Of a stretch of DNA of 64,000 nt, positions 11,911 through 23,750 are shown one piece after another. Under the pieces are notes generated by a model that was not told the origin of the DNA, did no database searches, and worked only from the letters and a program-made list of their open reading frames with translations. The stretch's first letter is position 1; every line of letters begins with the position of its first letter. The translations under genes and the position numbers were made by a program. The DNA is taken from assembly GCA_036345935.2 (NCBI GenBank), contig JADWOT020001058.1, forward strand, positions 1-64,000, in the 5' to 3' direction. This DNA comes from Taenia hydatigena (lineage: Eukaryota > Platyhelminthes > Cestoda > Cyclophyllidea > Taeniidae).

Positions 11911-14445
11911 GAGTCAGGAATGAAAATGCGAGGAGCACTATGCAGTATAGTATCCAAAACACCTTTTTAAACGGTTGAATAAAAAAAAACATCTTCACGA
12001 TAAAGAAGCTCTTTATGCCTCTACAAGAAAGAAAACCAAGGTAGCCACAAAAGGACTGATCGGATGTGATTACGGCTCTCCTATCTTTTCTTTTCCAAAG
12101 AGACAGTTATTTGCAAAGATATCTTTGGCAAAGTGTTCTTTATTTATAGGAGAGGACAAAGGTTTTAGCCTTCAGCCACGCATGCTATAAACATTATAGT
12201 CTTCTTGAGGGCGAATTGATGCATGTCTCAGAACTGGGGTAGGCTGCGAGTATACTATGCAGTAATGACTATCCGCATCAGTTAAGGGGCAAGTAATCTA
12301 ACGACGACATTTTGTTGAGTTAAAATAGCACCAATAGCCCTATGGACTTTGCGATGCTTTTACTGGTTCAACGTCGCAATCTTCGCACCAATCCAACTAA
12401 TCACTTGCAGCAGTGCTTACATGGCTTGAGCGCCATTTCTGCCAGGATGATTTTGCGGGCTAGTTGTGACGTCGACGGTCTCATTTCTTGCCATTGCCAC
12501 CTCCAAAGCTAACATGGGAGCCTCTTGCCTGTTGGAACTTATCCCTCTACGGCAACCAAAGGTCTGCACCTTCTCCTGCTTCCATATCTGTCTCTATCCC
12601 TAACTTTTACTCTGACACTGTCTCTACTCATTCCACAAAGCCGCATCCATAGGTGCGACCACCTACGAGACATGTTTTATACGGTTTTAGAAATCTTAAT
12701 GACCTTCATACACGTGCACTCGCGTATCGTTTAGCAAAACGCACTCTTTGCTGGTCTAGATGATTTGCTCCAATTCAACATGCCCAACAAAATTCGTGCT
12801 CATTTGCTGTGTTTGGCAAGCTGTTTGCCCGCACGCATCGCTAGCCAAGCTGCTGAATGCATGAACAGCTATGCCCCTGCATTTCTACATAGCGGACATG
12901 CTGCATAACTCTTTCGCTTTCTATCTAAAATTTAGATGGCTAGCTGGATTTTTGCCTGTTTTTTTGCCTGTTTATTTGGCTGTTTGGCCTTTTCGGAAGC
13001 AGGACGCTAGATTGATTGCTTACCCACATTTCTTTTATGTGCCTTTGACTGTGTAGTTGATTAGCTATCTGGCATTCCCGTTTAGATGTTTTTATGAATT
13101 TACTATTTAGATGTACCCACAAAATTGCAGTATTTCATGTCAAAATAGACAATCTGCGCATCAGCCATCTCCACAATGCCAGATTTCAGGACGAAAACGG
13201 CTGCACAAAATTACAGGAGAAAGCAAGCAGCTGAGCACAACGTAGACAATATCTGAATTAATGGAGATTAAGAGGAGTATACGCATACGTCTCCGCAGCA
13301 TTATCTTTCCGTACAAAAATAAGCATTCTAGACATCGACCGCACTTGCATTGTTCGATGTAGGCCATAACAGCTCTTTTCCTTAAGTAAAAAACAAACTG
13401 CCGTATTTCAGCTGCAAAATACTAATGACAATTCATTTTTGGTCAAAATTGCAGAATAGGAAGCAGTTCCATGTTTGTGCTAATGCAAATTTCTTTGCCA
13501 CAATGGGTTTCCTACACATCGGGCACACCGAATTCGCCAGCTTTTTAAACTAGGGGCGCCGCAAGCAATTACAGAAAGAAACAATATTCTAAGCTTCAAC
13601 TCTTATCAATTTTGGATCAAAAAAGGGAAATCGACAGCGCTACTTCATGCCCTTGTTGGAAGTATCCATGATATGTGCCATGCATCTGATTTTCAATTTG
13701 GATCAATGCTGGTCACAAGAGAATTAGATGGTTTGAGGTTGCACATTTGTGCACTATCGATCCTCTGTGCCAACCTAGGCACCATTATTATCAGGCTGGC
13801 CCGAGAATTACCGCAAGCAAGTACCAGACGGAACAAGCTGCCATGTTCAAATTCTGGTCAGCTCTAGACCTATACGGGTAGAATGCAGAGCAGCTCTATG
13901 TACTTGTGCTGTTTCAGCGTCCTTTGATAAAATTGGCCAGGTCCCAAGTTTCTCCATCGTTATCAACGAATAAAGACACGGTTAAGTACAAATTTCAATA
14001 AATGCGAATGTAAACCACGAAACTAGATCGCAGCTACGTCCTCGCATGATCTCAGTTCTCGTATTTGAAAGCATGCGCATTGCATTTCGATTATTTCAGC
14101 AGGGAAGTAAACTTAAACTTGAGCAATTAATCAACTACTTCTTGATTGGAATGGAACCGACGGAACGGTTTAATGTTCGCGCCAATCTGGTAGCAATGGG
14201 AAATAGTAATTATAAGCAGCCAGTGTGTTTACTCTTTTAGATATAAATCAGACTGAACATAAAGAATCAACTAGATTGATTCTAGCAGCACCTTGACTTA
14301 CGACAAATGCCATACTTCTTAACTCATTAACCACGCTCATCTACGAGCAATCAAATCAGCCGCAAACGAGTTAGTACTAGAAGCAGTTCCTCTGCTCTCT
14401 ATGCTTTGAAAGGCAGTTGAGAGTTTAGAAGCGAATCAGCGGTCC
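11911..14445. other. Mostly empty; weak frame at 14,046
   Basis: A small imperfect tandem of a TTTTTGCCTGT unit lies at about 12,950-12,990. An ATG-initiated 64-codon frame at 14,046-14,240 has plausible protein composition (Leu/Lys-rich then EPTERFNVRANL) but no splice support or second copy. Confidence 0.25.
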
Positions 14446-14658
14446 CTATTCACTGGACCAGCTCCTGAAGGTGATAGCAACAAAGCCCATTAAGGGCTCG
14501 TCTTCAAGATCTAGAGACGGAAGAACGGTGGAAGCAAATGTATCAGGGTCAAAGGTGCCGGTGTTGGCATCACCGCCACACTTGGCAAAAGGGGATTTCC
14601 TGCAGGCCTTAAAATTAAATGAAGCTTGAGGAATGCGTGGTTTTGTTACCACAGTGAT
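14446..14658 (-). CDS. Exon candidate, Cys-containing
   Basis: Seventy open codons from an acceptor GACTGCAG| (first base 14,658, phase 0) to a stop at 14,446. There is no ATG; the frame reads from the splice site. It has two cysteines about ten residues apart, then an acidic, hydroxyl-rich stretch (DANTGTFDPDTFAST). It may be a terminal exon. The family is unknown and no second copy was found. Confidence 0.35.
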   Translation of the reverse strand: MTVVTKPRIPQASFNFKACRKSPFAKCGGDANTGTFDPDTFASTVLPSLDLEDEPLMGFVAITFRSWSSE

Positions 14659-16149
14659 CTGCAGTCATGCCGTGGTCCCCATCCTTGATCTATTCATTGT
14701 CCTCTGTATCACGTCCTCATCATTGTTTCCGTCTGCAAGCGCTGGCAGTTGAGTGTTTTGATGCAATCAATCCTGCAGAGATTAACATCAATGGAGCAAC
14801 AGACATGCCTTCAGAGTAAAAGTATGTGTCGGGAAGGCGAAGGCACCTGCTTAGCTTTCCTCAGTTATTGGTTCGATACTTGACTTGTGTGCGTTTGAAT
14901 GGGGCTTTACTGGTAAAATTGACCAAAAATGCATTTTGCTTTCGCAGATGCTCTTTGGCTCCTACTAACCTACCAGACAATCAGACAACAGATAAATGAT
15001 AAAAGGAAGAGAAACAGCTCCGCTTTTTTAGAGTCTGTAGGTGCAACGTCGTCTGGGGACCTACGTGGTAGCCCAAATCTGATTGGTTTGTTTTGAAGAA
15101 CGATTCAGTGATCTGATACCCACGTCTTCACAAAATTCTTTCTCCAGGTTCGCATTTGGATAACAACTGTTACTAATACATCAGCTATTTCCGAGGATTT
15201 CCTAATCATTCACCAAGCTATGAATTTCAGTACGAACGAATTTGAAAAGAAATTTATAGAATTGAACCGCTGGGCGCTTCGATAGAGAGTACTGAATACA
15301 AGCAAGTAGGATGCTTGATGCGAAAAATGTCGCATAGAACAAGAGCCATGAGTCACAACAAAGCAACAAATAGTATAATGAGGCAAAATTACGGGTCAGT
15401 CATAATGAGAAATGACAATGCCTTGAGATTGCAATCGCCATACTGAATTATTTGCTTCTAGAAAGGCAACACTGACCCCCTTTTGCGTCCCTGCTCCTCT
15501 AATGGGCACCAAATCAAGGCATCAGAGGAACGATTGCTATTTTAAGCTAATTGTGCCTACAAAATGGTATCCAATAAGTATGGAATGATAGGGGCCGCCT
15601 CATATAAACCTCGAAGTTCTTGCCATTCTTGAAGAGCAACTTTTCATAAGTATTCTCCTGCATTGTCGTGTGACGTGCATAGTTGTGAAAGAAAATGAAG
15701 GAAAAATAAGTTGGTTCGAGAACTCCTTGTGTTAGAGGGAACTGAACTCACACCGAAAAATTTTTAGAATTTAACTAAATTGTGGACAAGCCATAAATGA
15801 CCCACAAGAATTGTTGTATTTCCTCATCTGCACCGAGTCGGCTACCCACACAATTTGCCAAACTGGAATCCAATCATCTCCTCGTGATTCGACATTACAG
15901 GAATGCTAATTTTGTTAATAGTAGGCATTACCGCTAATTTGATGCGTTAGAATGCCGAAATTGAGGTGCCGAATCCGTTTTAACGCAAACGTAGCTAGTG
16001 TCAGTACCGAGTAAGGCTCACTGTTTAGTCAATGTGGACTGTGTAAAGCTTGAGATGGTAACAACAGTCTTTGCCGTTTCCAAATCTGGGCCAGATCACC
16101 ATGGCAGAACTACAATCTGTGGTGAAAAAGTGATTCCGCACTCGTAAAA
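14659..16149. other. No gene seen
   Basis: No supported frame or repeat match. Confidence 0.3.
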
Positions 16150-17110
16150 TGAGGTGTGCCTCCCAGCGACCTTTTACTGCCGCTAAGCTACAGGTTGGGC
16201 TCAAGAAAATGCTGCTAGCACAATATACAGTCCATGACTGTAGCCATTTGTTTTAATCTCAACTAATGTTTCTGTGATACATCCCAGCTTGACTGATCTG
16301 TGTCGTCAAAGAAATTACTTGTGTCACATACATGTGAAGCAGTGGAGTGGTTGCCCATTTTAGGAGACAACAACCGCTAATTTTAAAAATTAATGCAAAT
16401 TGTAAAAAAAGGAAATGTCCTTGTTTTAGGATTATAAAAATTTATGCTAAGAGGTAATGCGTTTGCAGGCATGGACTTTAAAGCAAATTTAGGGGTCGGA
16501 AATGTAAATAAAGTAAATCAATTAGTAAGCATAAGTGAAAATAACATTACGAGAATCATAAACTAAAAGCAGGCGTAATTCAAATAACAATGCAAGTTTG
16601 AAGTAATTATATAGCATTGTGTCTTACGTATCTCAAGGGTTTGGTTTTGGTAATGTTGGATTCCAAAGCCTGTTAAAACGTACTGCTGCTTATGATTTAG
16701 CGTAGCTTTTATTTCATTTGATGGTTTTTTATAGCTTTTCGTTATCATCTTTTTATTTATAGCGATCGCGTTGCCAATGTATCTAAGATTATGGCCGACT
16801 TTTGCCATTTTTGCAATCACTTCTTCTTCCAGACAGTTAAATTCTCCATGTGGAGAGGCAGAATGCGTCTAGGTGGATGTCAAATGGGCTGCTGTTGTAT
16901 AACTGAGTCTGTAGAAGGAATCGAATTATTAAATTCAGTCTCAATATATTGCCACTGGCGGACATTTTAAATTAATTGGTGTGGGGATGGTAGAGAGTTG
17001 GAACTCGTGTAGCTAAGCAGAGTAACTAGAATTGGACTCACAAGTTCCACTTTCCGGCCAGAGGAACTTTGCGGATGACCAATCAAACAATCACAAGAGC
17101 GGGATCAGAC
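16150..17110. repeat. Dispersed block, pair with 58.2-58.6 kb
   Basis: The two ends, 16,155-16,240 and 16,800-17,105, match 58,185-58,270 and 58,310-58,600 in the same orientation; the 560 bases between them are absent from the 58 kb copy. Landmarks are GCCTCCCAGCGACC, GGATGCCAAATGG-like, and TGACC(A/G)ATCAAACAATCAC. The internal part (16,400-16,830) instead matches 34,200-34,690, so this looks like one repeat inserted in another. An SR1-like segment on the minus strand occupies 16,155-16,395. Confidence 0.65.
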
Positions 17111-17279
17111 CTGGCTTCTTAATGACATTAGTGGAGGCTCTTTATTCCCTCCAACTATCATCCCTCCTTTCTTGCCTCCAGTCATTACGCCGCCTTCTTT
17201 TTTTCTGCATTTCTTTCTCTTAATCCACCTCTTCCTTTCCCAAACTTTAGCTACATGTGGCCTACTATTAGATGTCGCT

Positions 17280-17700
17280 GACAGTGGTAACTTGCAAGTC
17301 AAAATTAGCGTATCAAAGCAGAGGCCGAAAGACCCGCACAATGGGTTGGTGCGAAAGAATTTGCATAATCTTTCCCTCCTTAAAATGGTATCCACGTTTA
17401 AGCAGATGGGAATGTTCTTCAATACTATTCTCAGCCCGCGAGTGAGACCCAGATAGAATGTACTAAGATGGAATCCACTAAAGTTGCCCCTTTCTACTTC
17501 CTTCCCCCGAACATGCCTTAACCAGACTTACCTCATTGGTGATGGGTATTGCTGAGATAGGAAAAGGGAATCAAAAACAAAAAGAATGCACAAAACTGTC
17601 CTAGTCTACTGTCAGTATATGGCGGATCCAGGCTACCAAGTACTGTGATTAGCAAGTTACTCCAGTAAGATGCTTTAATCATGCCAAGCTTTATAATCTT
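17280..17700. repeat. Block shared with 27.5-28.0 kb
   Basis: Same-orientation match to about 27,545-27,965. Landmarks are a shared GAGACCC(A/G)GATAGAATGTA, GGGAATCAAAAACAAAAAG, and an ATGCCAAGCTTT at the right end (17,681 here, 27,945 there). After that ATG the two copies diverge completely: here a hydrophobic frame follows, there an F-box-like frame. Confidence 0.7.
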
Positions 17701-17860
17701 AACTACAATCGATTTCAGTGATCACTTTGTGATTATAGCAGTGGATAGCATTCATCCTGCACTGGTCGTCCTAATGAGGGTTGAGCTGCACTCCTTCGCC
17801 GTCTTCATCGCCTTCCAGGTGATAGTTCTTTTCGTTAGTCAGTATCGGAGCCAAAAATGA
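17681..17860 (+). CDS. Hydrophobic exon-like frame, left-arm copy
   Basis: ATG-initiated 59-codon frame aligned without gaps to the right-arm frame at 51,036-51,236 and, broken, to 60,790-60,960. The conserved core reads SIHPxLVVLxRxxLHS then a hydrophobic stretch xVFIAxxVxxxFVSQ, which could be a membrane segment. This copy ends six residues earlier than the right-arm copy because the codon after QK is TGA instead of TGG. It could be the last exon of a membrane protein or a decayed fragment. Confidence 0.35.
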   Translation: MPSFIILTTIDFSDHFVIIAVDSIHPALVVLMRVELHSFAVFIAFQVIVLFVSQYRSQK

Positions 17861-18293
17861 ACGTCAACCAGCTAAGCGTAAAAGTTGATGTACGGTCCTT
17901 TGAGTCCCTATGGTTAAGATTCTAGCGTAGTGACACGCGCCGCACAAGGGTTGGTTCATTTATCAAATTTTGGCGCATTTGAAAACAGCGAACATTGTGA
18001 CTCACTCTCATGCAATGAATTCCTTTTTCCGTTGAATTCATTCCAAGGTATCAAGTTCAAATCGCTTTGGACGAAACGCGCAATGAATTGCATAAATTAC
18101 TTGTGAGGGCGGGCGCCAACCTCGCCGCAATACTATGGCTATGCCAGTGAGACAGAAGTTTACTGCACTATGAAGTCTAGCTGGACAGCACAACTAGAAC
18201 GTTGACTATAATTCAGGGGAATCTGGCAAGAAATTAGACACAAAAGCTTCACCCTACATTCAAAGAAAATAAATTACTGAAACCCAATCCGCC

Positions 18294-18509
18294 TTGTTAG
18301 CGTTCGACGCTTGTGCTTCTTTTTGTAAGTTTTGTAGGGATGATGTGGATCGTAAAATGGCCAGCGAATGCAACGGTGCACTGTCTTTTAAATCTGTCCT
18401 GCAGTCAAAAAAACTTCGCGATTTACCTCCGCTTCGACTGCCTCCACTCATTGCTTTTCAGCAAAACCACAAAGCCAACAGGTTTGAGTTGACAGAGAGG
18501 CGTGTATGA
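18294..18509 (+). CDS. Cys/Asp-rich exon-like frame, copy 1
   Basis: Open 71-codon frame with the pattern CxxCxDDVDxKxxSxCNGxL followed by KSVLQ. The same pattern is found at 58,556-58,822 (same strand) and, broken, at 50,385-50,648. Downstream, all three copies share a TTTTCAG acceptor-like sequence about 60 bases after KSVLQ. It is unrecognised; the small acidic Cys motif could bind a metal, but that is speculation. A GTAAGT inside the first Cys codons is an alternative donor, so the frame boundary is uncertain. Confidence 0.35.
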   Translation: MLAFDACASFCKFCRDDVDRKMASECNGALSFKSVLQSKKLRDLPPLRLPPLIAFQQNHKANRFELTERRV

Positions 18510-18719
18510 AATATGTCTAGTTGTACAATATTGATCAAACAAAGCATAGTACCACTCACATTGAGCTAGTTTTGCATGTAAAAGACTGCGTTCACTGATC
18601 GCACTTTGACTTTTTGCCTGAATATCATTTGACAGATACAACTAGCCCTTTGGTAGGTGGTTTTGATCCTGCATCGTATTTTTCCACAAATTTCTGTTCT
18701 GGTTATTTTTGAATTGCAA

Positions 18720-19374
18720 ATTTGACGCTAAAATTGTTTTCCTCGCTTAATGATATAGGTACAGAGGTATATCGCATGCCTCTACACCCATTGCATAGAC
18801 GAGGCAGATGCCTAACGCGGAAGAGAGTGCTTGAGTGACAAATCCACCTTGTAAACCAGTCTTGATGTTTTGGTGTAGATATGTCGGCAAGGTAGTGTGC
18901 TGTAGTAGAGAAAGGGTGCTTGAATGAAAAGGTAAATGCTAAGTTAAACGTGTGTTTCCTTTGCAGCGCTGACCGCAGGTGGTGAAACTAGGAGAAGCGA
19001 TTGCGATCTACATAAAATCTGCCATACTTACCTTCCGGCCGCTTCGAGTTAAGCAACCCAATGTCCATTCCACAAAACAGAGAGGTGTAAAAGAAGGATC
19101 TCAGTGAGTTTCTAAGTCGCCTACAGTTGGCCACAGGAGACAGCCTGATTGTGAGCCCAGGTAACTAAAGGGTTTCGGAGGCGCCAATCTATAGCAACTG
19201 ATTGTCCGCTGTGTATCTATTCGTTGTGAAGGCAGATGAGTATTTGCAGACATATTAGCTTCTGAACAGCTAATACCATTAGCAAAATTAATTTTGTGCT
19301 CTTTTCTTTACTGTAAAAATTTTGTTTGAATAAAGAAAGTAGTGGATGTTGTTGCTTGAACTAAGCAATTGTTT
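18720..19374. repeat. Dispersed repeat, copy A body
   Basis: Part of the left arm that also recurs at 11.3-11.9, 49.6-50.2 and 59.1-59.5 kb. The shared landmark is the GGAGACAGCCTG..GGCGCCAATC stretch at 19,137-19,190. No open frame is conserved across the copies. Confidence 0.65.
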
Positions 19375-19700
19375 CACTTCGTCACATGCGGTGACACGTA
19401 CCATTCCATATGCAAGGACGATTGGTCCGCCTCGCTCGTGCCACAGACGCACTAATTAGGACAAACGTGAGCAAACAAAGACGTGGAAGGTTGTTTGCAT
19501 GGCAACGATTGCCTGAAGTGAACCCGTGGCTTGGCGGTAGTAGAGCGGTCGCTGGGAGGCATATCTTCACATCTGAAATTCGAGATCCCTTGTTTCTTTG
19601 CAGATTTACCTTCTACTTGATGGCACGACCCGAAGACGAGACCAGTAGGCACTCAGCTTATCCGTGCCTCAAAGGAACCAGTCAGTAGTCCACAGTGTAT
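19375..19700 (+). mobile_element. SR1 element, tRNA-like promoter boxes
   Basis: Best copy of the short dispersed family. It begins near TGGGCAATTG/GTCACATGTGTGACAC-type sequence and contains a tRNA-like A box (TGGCTTGGCGGTAGTAGAGC at 19,527-19,546) and a B-box-like AATTCGAGATCCC at 19,577-19,589, about 50 bases apart as in tRNA-derived SINEs. Other copies: 11,060 (-), 16,155 (-), 33,220 (+), 49,260 (-), 53,000 (-), 58,060 (-) and 63,170 (+). The acceptor stem does not fold, so this is not a functional tRNA. Confidence 0.55.
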
Positions 19701-19795
19701 GGTTCAGTAAGTTCTTAGTGTTTCGCTTGCTAGTGTCTGTAAAGCTATGGAGTGGGTACAATATCATAGTCTACATTATCATTCAAATTTTTACA

Positions 19796-20372
19796 GATTG
19801 TCTATTCATTCCGCATTTGTAAATTGCAACGGACTTCGATTTTCATTAAGGTCCCGTTCATGCCTACGTAACTAATATTAATAATTACATCGCAACACAC
19901 TGGATTTGTTTTTTGCCTTCATTTCGCACTGCATTCAAATTGACCTCTGCTTTATAGCCCTGCATGCTTTGATGCTAACACATTATGCGCCAAATAGGTC
20001 TTAACCACATCTAGTCGTGCGTACCCCTCTGTTGACTAGAAAAACCGTAGTCAAGCCTAAGATGCTGAAGTTTGGCATAACATAAGCTAGTGATTCGTAC
20101 TTTTGCTAACTTGCAAAAGAGGTTGGTGAACAGAACTGATGAGGCGAACGTCTAAACTAACCCACATTTTTTCATGGTTTAAACTAGCAGCAATACCACA
20201 CATTCAGTCAAAATTGCGTATGATAAGTTAAGTGCTAGACACTTCCGTCACCTCATGGATACCAGGGCTTCCAAATGTTGCGTCGAGCAAGCAAGTAAGG
20301 CGCAAGATCAGGCGTTTATTTTGTGACAGTATGCCTTCAGATCCTAATTATGTACCTCGGAACGCAGAGACA
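19796..20372. other. Left-arm-only insertion
   Basis: The right arm passes directly from the equivalent of 19,795 to that of 20,373 (near 49,165), so about 577 bases are unique to the left arm. The segment is AT-rich with no open frame, terminal inverted repeat or target duplication that I can see. It contains an isolated CTGATGAG (20,136) that does not form a hammerhead. Confidence 0.6.
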
Positions 20373-20991
20373 CTCGAAGACTAGAATGGTTCTGCCAAAC
20401 GCTATAAAACTCTGCGGAAGCAAACGTGTTTTAGCAATCCTTAACAAGCAAGGCAATCAGGGGAAGGGAATGCTAATGTAGTGAAGCAGCGTCAGAGGAA
20501 AGATCATTTAAACAATGCATTTCGAAAACATTGTTCGCTTTTTTGTTTGATCAGCTAGCCTTGCTAAAGTGTGGATATTCTTTGAATGGCTTAAAGTTGA
20601 TAGGAGAATCTTTACTATCAGACCTATCTGCAGACGGTCTGGATTGACACAGAAGCAGTGGACTGAACATTGTAAGCCAAAATGCGAAAGTGAGGTAGCT
20701 AAAAGAAAAGATTGCAGTTAAGGCATTACCAGTGCAACTGAACTATAAAAATTGCTTGCAACGCGAAGGAAATTCTATTCTTAACAATGCACCTGGGTAT
20801 TCAGACGCCATCCTGGTTTCGGCTTTTGCAGAGCTGCTTACGACATTTTGTCAGTGGGCAAGTAGCCTCATTAGAGAAGGGTGGATAAAAAGAACAACTT
20901 CGTAGACTAAAATTGCCATTTTTGTGTTCAAAACACATTGGAATTTAACTCGTTTTCTAGAAGCACTAGCACAGAGTTACTTTGATTAGAG

Positions 20992-21108
20992 ATGCTTCCA
21001 GCTGTTAAAAAACAACAAATTGCAGCATTCCGAATAGCGATTATGATTTTTACGATAGTTTCGATTGTGCTAATTATTCGTTTCCAGAAGGGGCTGAGAA
21101 TGGTGTAG
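20992..21108 (+). CDS. Small membrane-segment frame, left copy
   Basis: ATG to TAG, 38 codons, preceded by an acceptor-like GATTAGAG. The central 20 residues are strongly hydrophobic (AFRIAIMIF, IVSIVLII) and are followed by the basic tail RFQK.LRMV, typical of a single membrane anchor with positive cytoplasmic flank. The right-arm copy at 48,398-48,514 has the same length, start and stop. It could be a tiny protein or the exon of a larger one. An alternative acceptor TTTCCAG inside it would start the next exon in another frame. Confidence 0.35.
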   Translation: MLPAVKKQQIAAFRIAIMIFTIVSIVLIIRFQKGLRMV

Positions 21109-21234
21109 TTGGGCACACCGGGCTGACATGTGGCCATCTTTGAAAGCTACTTCAAATCACTTTCGGTGCTGGCTGAGTGTCTCATGTTGGGAAACCTCAT
21201 CAGCGCATCCACTACCTCGGATAGAGGCATTTGA
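21082..21234 (+). pseudogene. Decayed copy of the 48.3 kb exon
   Basis: After an acceptor-like TTTCCAG the frame reads EG.ENGVVGHT, then a one-base insertion (near 21,125) disrupts it; past the insertion the frame FESYFKSLSVLAECLMLGNL resumes and ends at a stop at 21,232. The right-arm copy has the same exon without the frameshift. Confidence 0.5.
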
Positions 21235-21259
21235 ATTAGACAGACAGCTGGAATTGATT

Positions 21260-22195
21260 ATATTTTGCAAACGAGAGTGTGGTCGAATGACAGCAGATGA
21301 ATTAAATAAGTTCAGATATAGATTATGCAACAATGGTTAACCGATCCCGAGAAAAGTCCTCACAACTTCTTCTCACAGGACCACTGCGTTTTTACTCACG
21401 TCTGCAGCTTCCAGACATTAATAAGTTGGCATTGCTTACGACAAAATTAACAATGACAACACATATGTGTGGAGTTTACTCACCTGGTAACAAGTATAAG
21501 TGAACTTACAAGATCTGGGTCCCTCAATTGAAGCCCAATGGAACTGCAACAACCATTTGAATGGTTGCAACGTGATTCATTACATTTACACGATAGCTTG
21601 CTGTGTTGGTACACTCGTCATGTGATCGACAAGACACCAACCTAGCTAGAGCGTTAAGGACTGTATCATCGGAACCAAAACATTATCAGATATTCTGCTT
21701 CCCCTACCACTGGGTAATACCACATGTATCCACCGGTAAGACTCAGTTCATTAGTAACGTATCGCATTCAATGATAGTGTTTTGGAAGAATCTAGATTGT
21801 CAGACGAAGAACTCGACTTACTCTCAGTGCATGAACAAGCACATTTGTGTCAAGTGGCAGCAATTAGCTGTCCTTCTCCCGGACGAGCTCAAAGTTGCAA
21901 TCTATCTTTGCCCTTTTACAGCTAGCCATCTGATATGAATTGGGAAGAATCTCCAAGAGTCAGTGTATTTTGAAGGGCTTTAACAATATCTTAAGAATAA
22001 GCCGGTCCAAATCCCACGCTTTTGTCTGGCTCAAAGTTCTTAGAGATGCTGAAATATTGGTAAAATTGCAAATATTATTGCCATAAAGTAAGGGCGAATG
22101 TGCTTGCTTTACAAAATGTAGTAGTTACACGTGCGAACGCACGTCACTTGGATCAGCACAATGAGCAAATTTGAGTGCGGTCGCTAGCATCATTT
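21260..22195. other. Arm segment replaced relative to right arm
   Basis: This interval does not align with the right arm between about 47,600 and 48,245, although both flanks do. It contains an open 56-codon frame at 21,758-21,925 whose first half is acidic (EESRLSDEELDLLSVHEQ) and protein-like but unrecognised, and an overlapping 111-codon frame (21,603-21,938) of less natural composition. Confidence 0.4.
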
Positions 22196-22379
22196 CCAGA
22201 AATTTGACCCCAAATCCAAAACAGATAATTTTTCAGGTAAAGTGTGCCTCACGATTTTCAGATGAAAGCAGATACTTCCATTTTGGTGATTTATGAGGCA
22301 CATAGAGTGACGCATCCAATTCGCACGTTTAATTTAGGCTAGAAGGTACGTCATTGAGACTATGCATGCCATTGTATAT

Positions 22380-22590
22380 CATTCTTCTCTTTCCTCCTCT
22401 TCCCTTCTTCCACCCTTACTAAAGGAGACAGTTGGTTGCCTCTAGGCACCTATACTATTATAAGGTAGAACGAAAGTGTCTCGGGCTCTGGAGTGCAATT
22501 CCGTTGGTCCGCGATCAGATTAAAATTGTCCTCCCGCCTCTTGCCTACAAACACAATTAAGGAACATAAGTATTACAATCACGTTTGAGT
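22380..22590. repeat. Short repeat within the arm, unit 1
   Basis: A C/T-rich tract (22,380-22,425) followed by AAAGGAGAC, then GG(A/T)..AAAATTGT..TCCTC..CTTGCCTACAAA. The same order recurs at 24,485-24,730. Both units have right-arm partners (near 47,250-47,400 and 45,080-45,320), so they existed before the arms duplicated. Confidence 0.55.
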
Positions 22591-23091
22591 AACTCAGATT
22601 CGTTGCATTTAAAATGAGGCATTGAGCTTTGAGTAAATAGTTCTAAAGCTGCAAAGTTGTCAATTTTCAAGCCACTCCACATACACTACACCCACCTACA
22701 CTAACTCAAAGCTTTACACATCCATCCAAGGTGCTGAGCACGCAGATTTAAGCACTCGCCATGATGCGTAGTTGGATGAGGAAGGTTTGTTCTCAGCGTC
22801 TGTGTTGCGGGTAGAGCGTTGTGCCACGAAAGCGGGTCGGTGCTCTACAAATACTAAAAACACTTGCGAGCAGTGGAATTTATTGGCGGTTCCGATTTCC
22901 GTTCACAATTTATTCATTCCGCGGAATTCACAAAGGACATAAAATTAGTTCTAAGCAATTCTTCGTTTAAAATAATTCGTGTTTAGCATTTCGGGACAAT
23001 TTTCAAGCAATTGTTTCGGTCCTTCGAGTTCATCGATGCCAAATAGACTGAGTGGTGGTTTGTGTATGTGAGCTGTTACTACTTCTTTTAG

Positions 23092-23750
23092 TTAACTCAG
23101 GAGATTCGCGCGGAATTCGCATTCACCTGCGACGCGATCACACGATGGCCAGTCAAACGCATCTAGGATTCGAAAGCGAGACATGGGACCAGGCTGACCT
23201 GAATGAAGTCCGTGCTCTCCTCCACGGATGTAGTGGTTATGTTTCGCAGCAATGCCCTTCTATTCGCATTGAGGAATTTAACACTGAACGACTTCCATAC
23301 CCTCCTCAATCGGGTCCGGCCTTCCACCTTTCGGATTGCCCACATTTAGCAGTATGAGAGATGCCAGTATTATGTTGTAATTTTTTAGTATGCTCTCTTT
23401 GTATGATCTTAGAGCAAAATGCATTTGCACACATTTTAATGCGCTAAATTCCGCTGAGATATGAGGGTTTAGGAATGGAAACTCATTAGCTTGAAAGTAG
23501 ACAGCAGTCGCATTGTTGTTTTGGGGTTTGACAACCTTCCAAAAGATGCGCTTTCTTTGACCGTTCCACAACATCGCAAGTCGGTATTATTGGTACTTTT
23601 TCCCGTCAAAGATCGCTATTTGTGCACTATAAATGGGAAATAGGGTTTCCACCTTGTGACGCAGAGCTGAGGCTGGTTCGGTTCACAGCGTTACGGCTGT
23701 GCATAATTTGTCGACATTGGTGTCAAGTATCCTGCCTCACCATTTCCTGA
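23092..23750 (+). pseudogene. Decayed copy of the right-arm gene
   Basis: The same four-part layout as 45,952-46,695: acceptor CTTTTAG at 23,091, first exon to a GT donor at 23,367, a 123-base intron ending CATTAG at 23,489, a second exon (LKVDSSRIVVLGFDNLP) and a 32-base gap before the KWEIGFPPCD segment. It is disabled by one extra base near 23,272, an in-frame TAG at 23,346, and a one-base loss near 23,738 that brings in TGA at 23,748. The second exon differs from the right copy at only 3 of about 104 bases. Confidence 0.6.

Noticed and set aside
19527..19589. tRNA gene
   Set aside because: A- and B-box-like sequences only; acceptor and anticodon stems do not pair and the sequence is repeated in decayed forms.
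20131..20180. CTGATGAG...TAAAC resembling a hammerhead ribozyme core
   Set aside because: The conserved GAAA is TAAA, the stem II loop would be two bases, and I could not form stems I and III with a GUH cleavage site.
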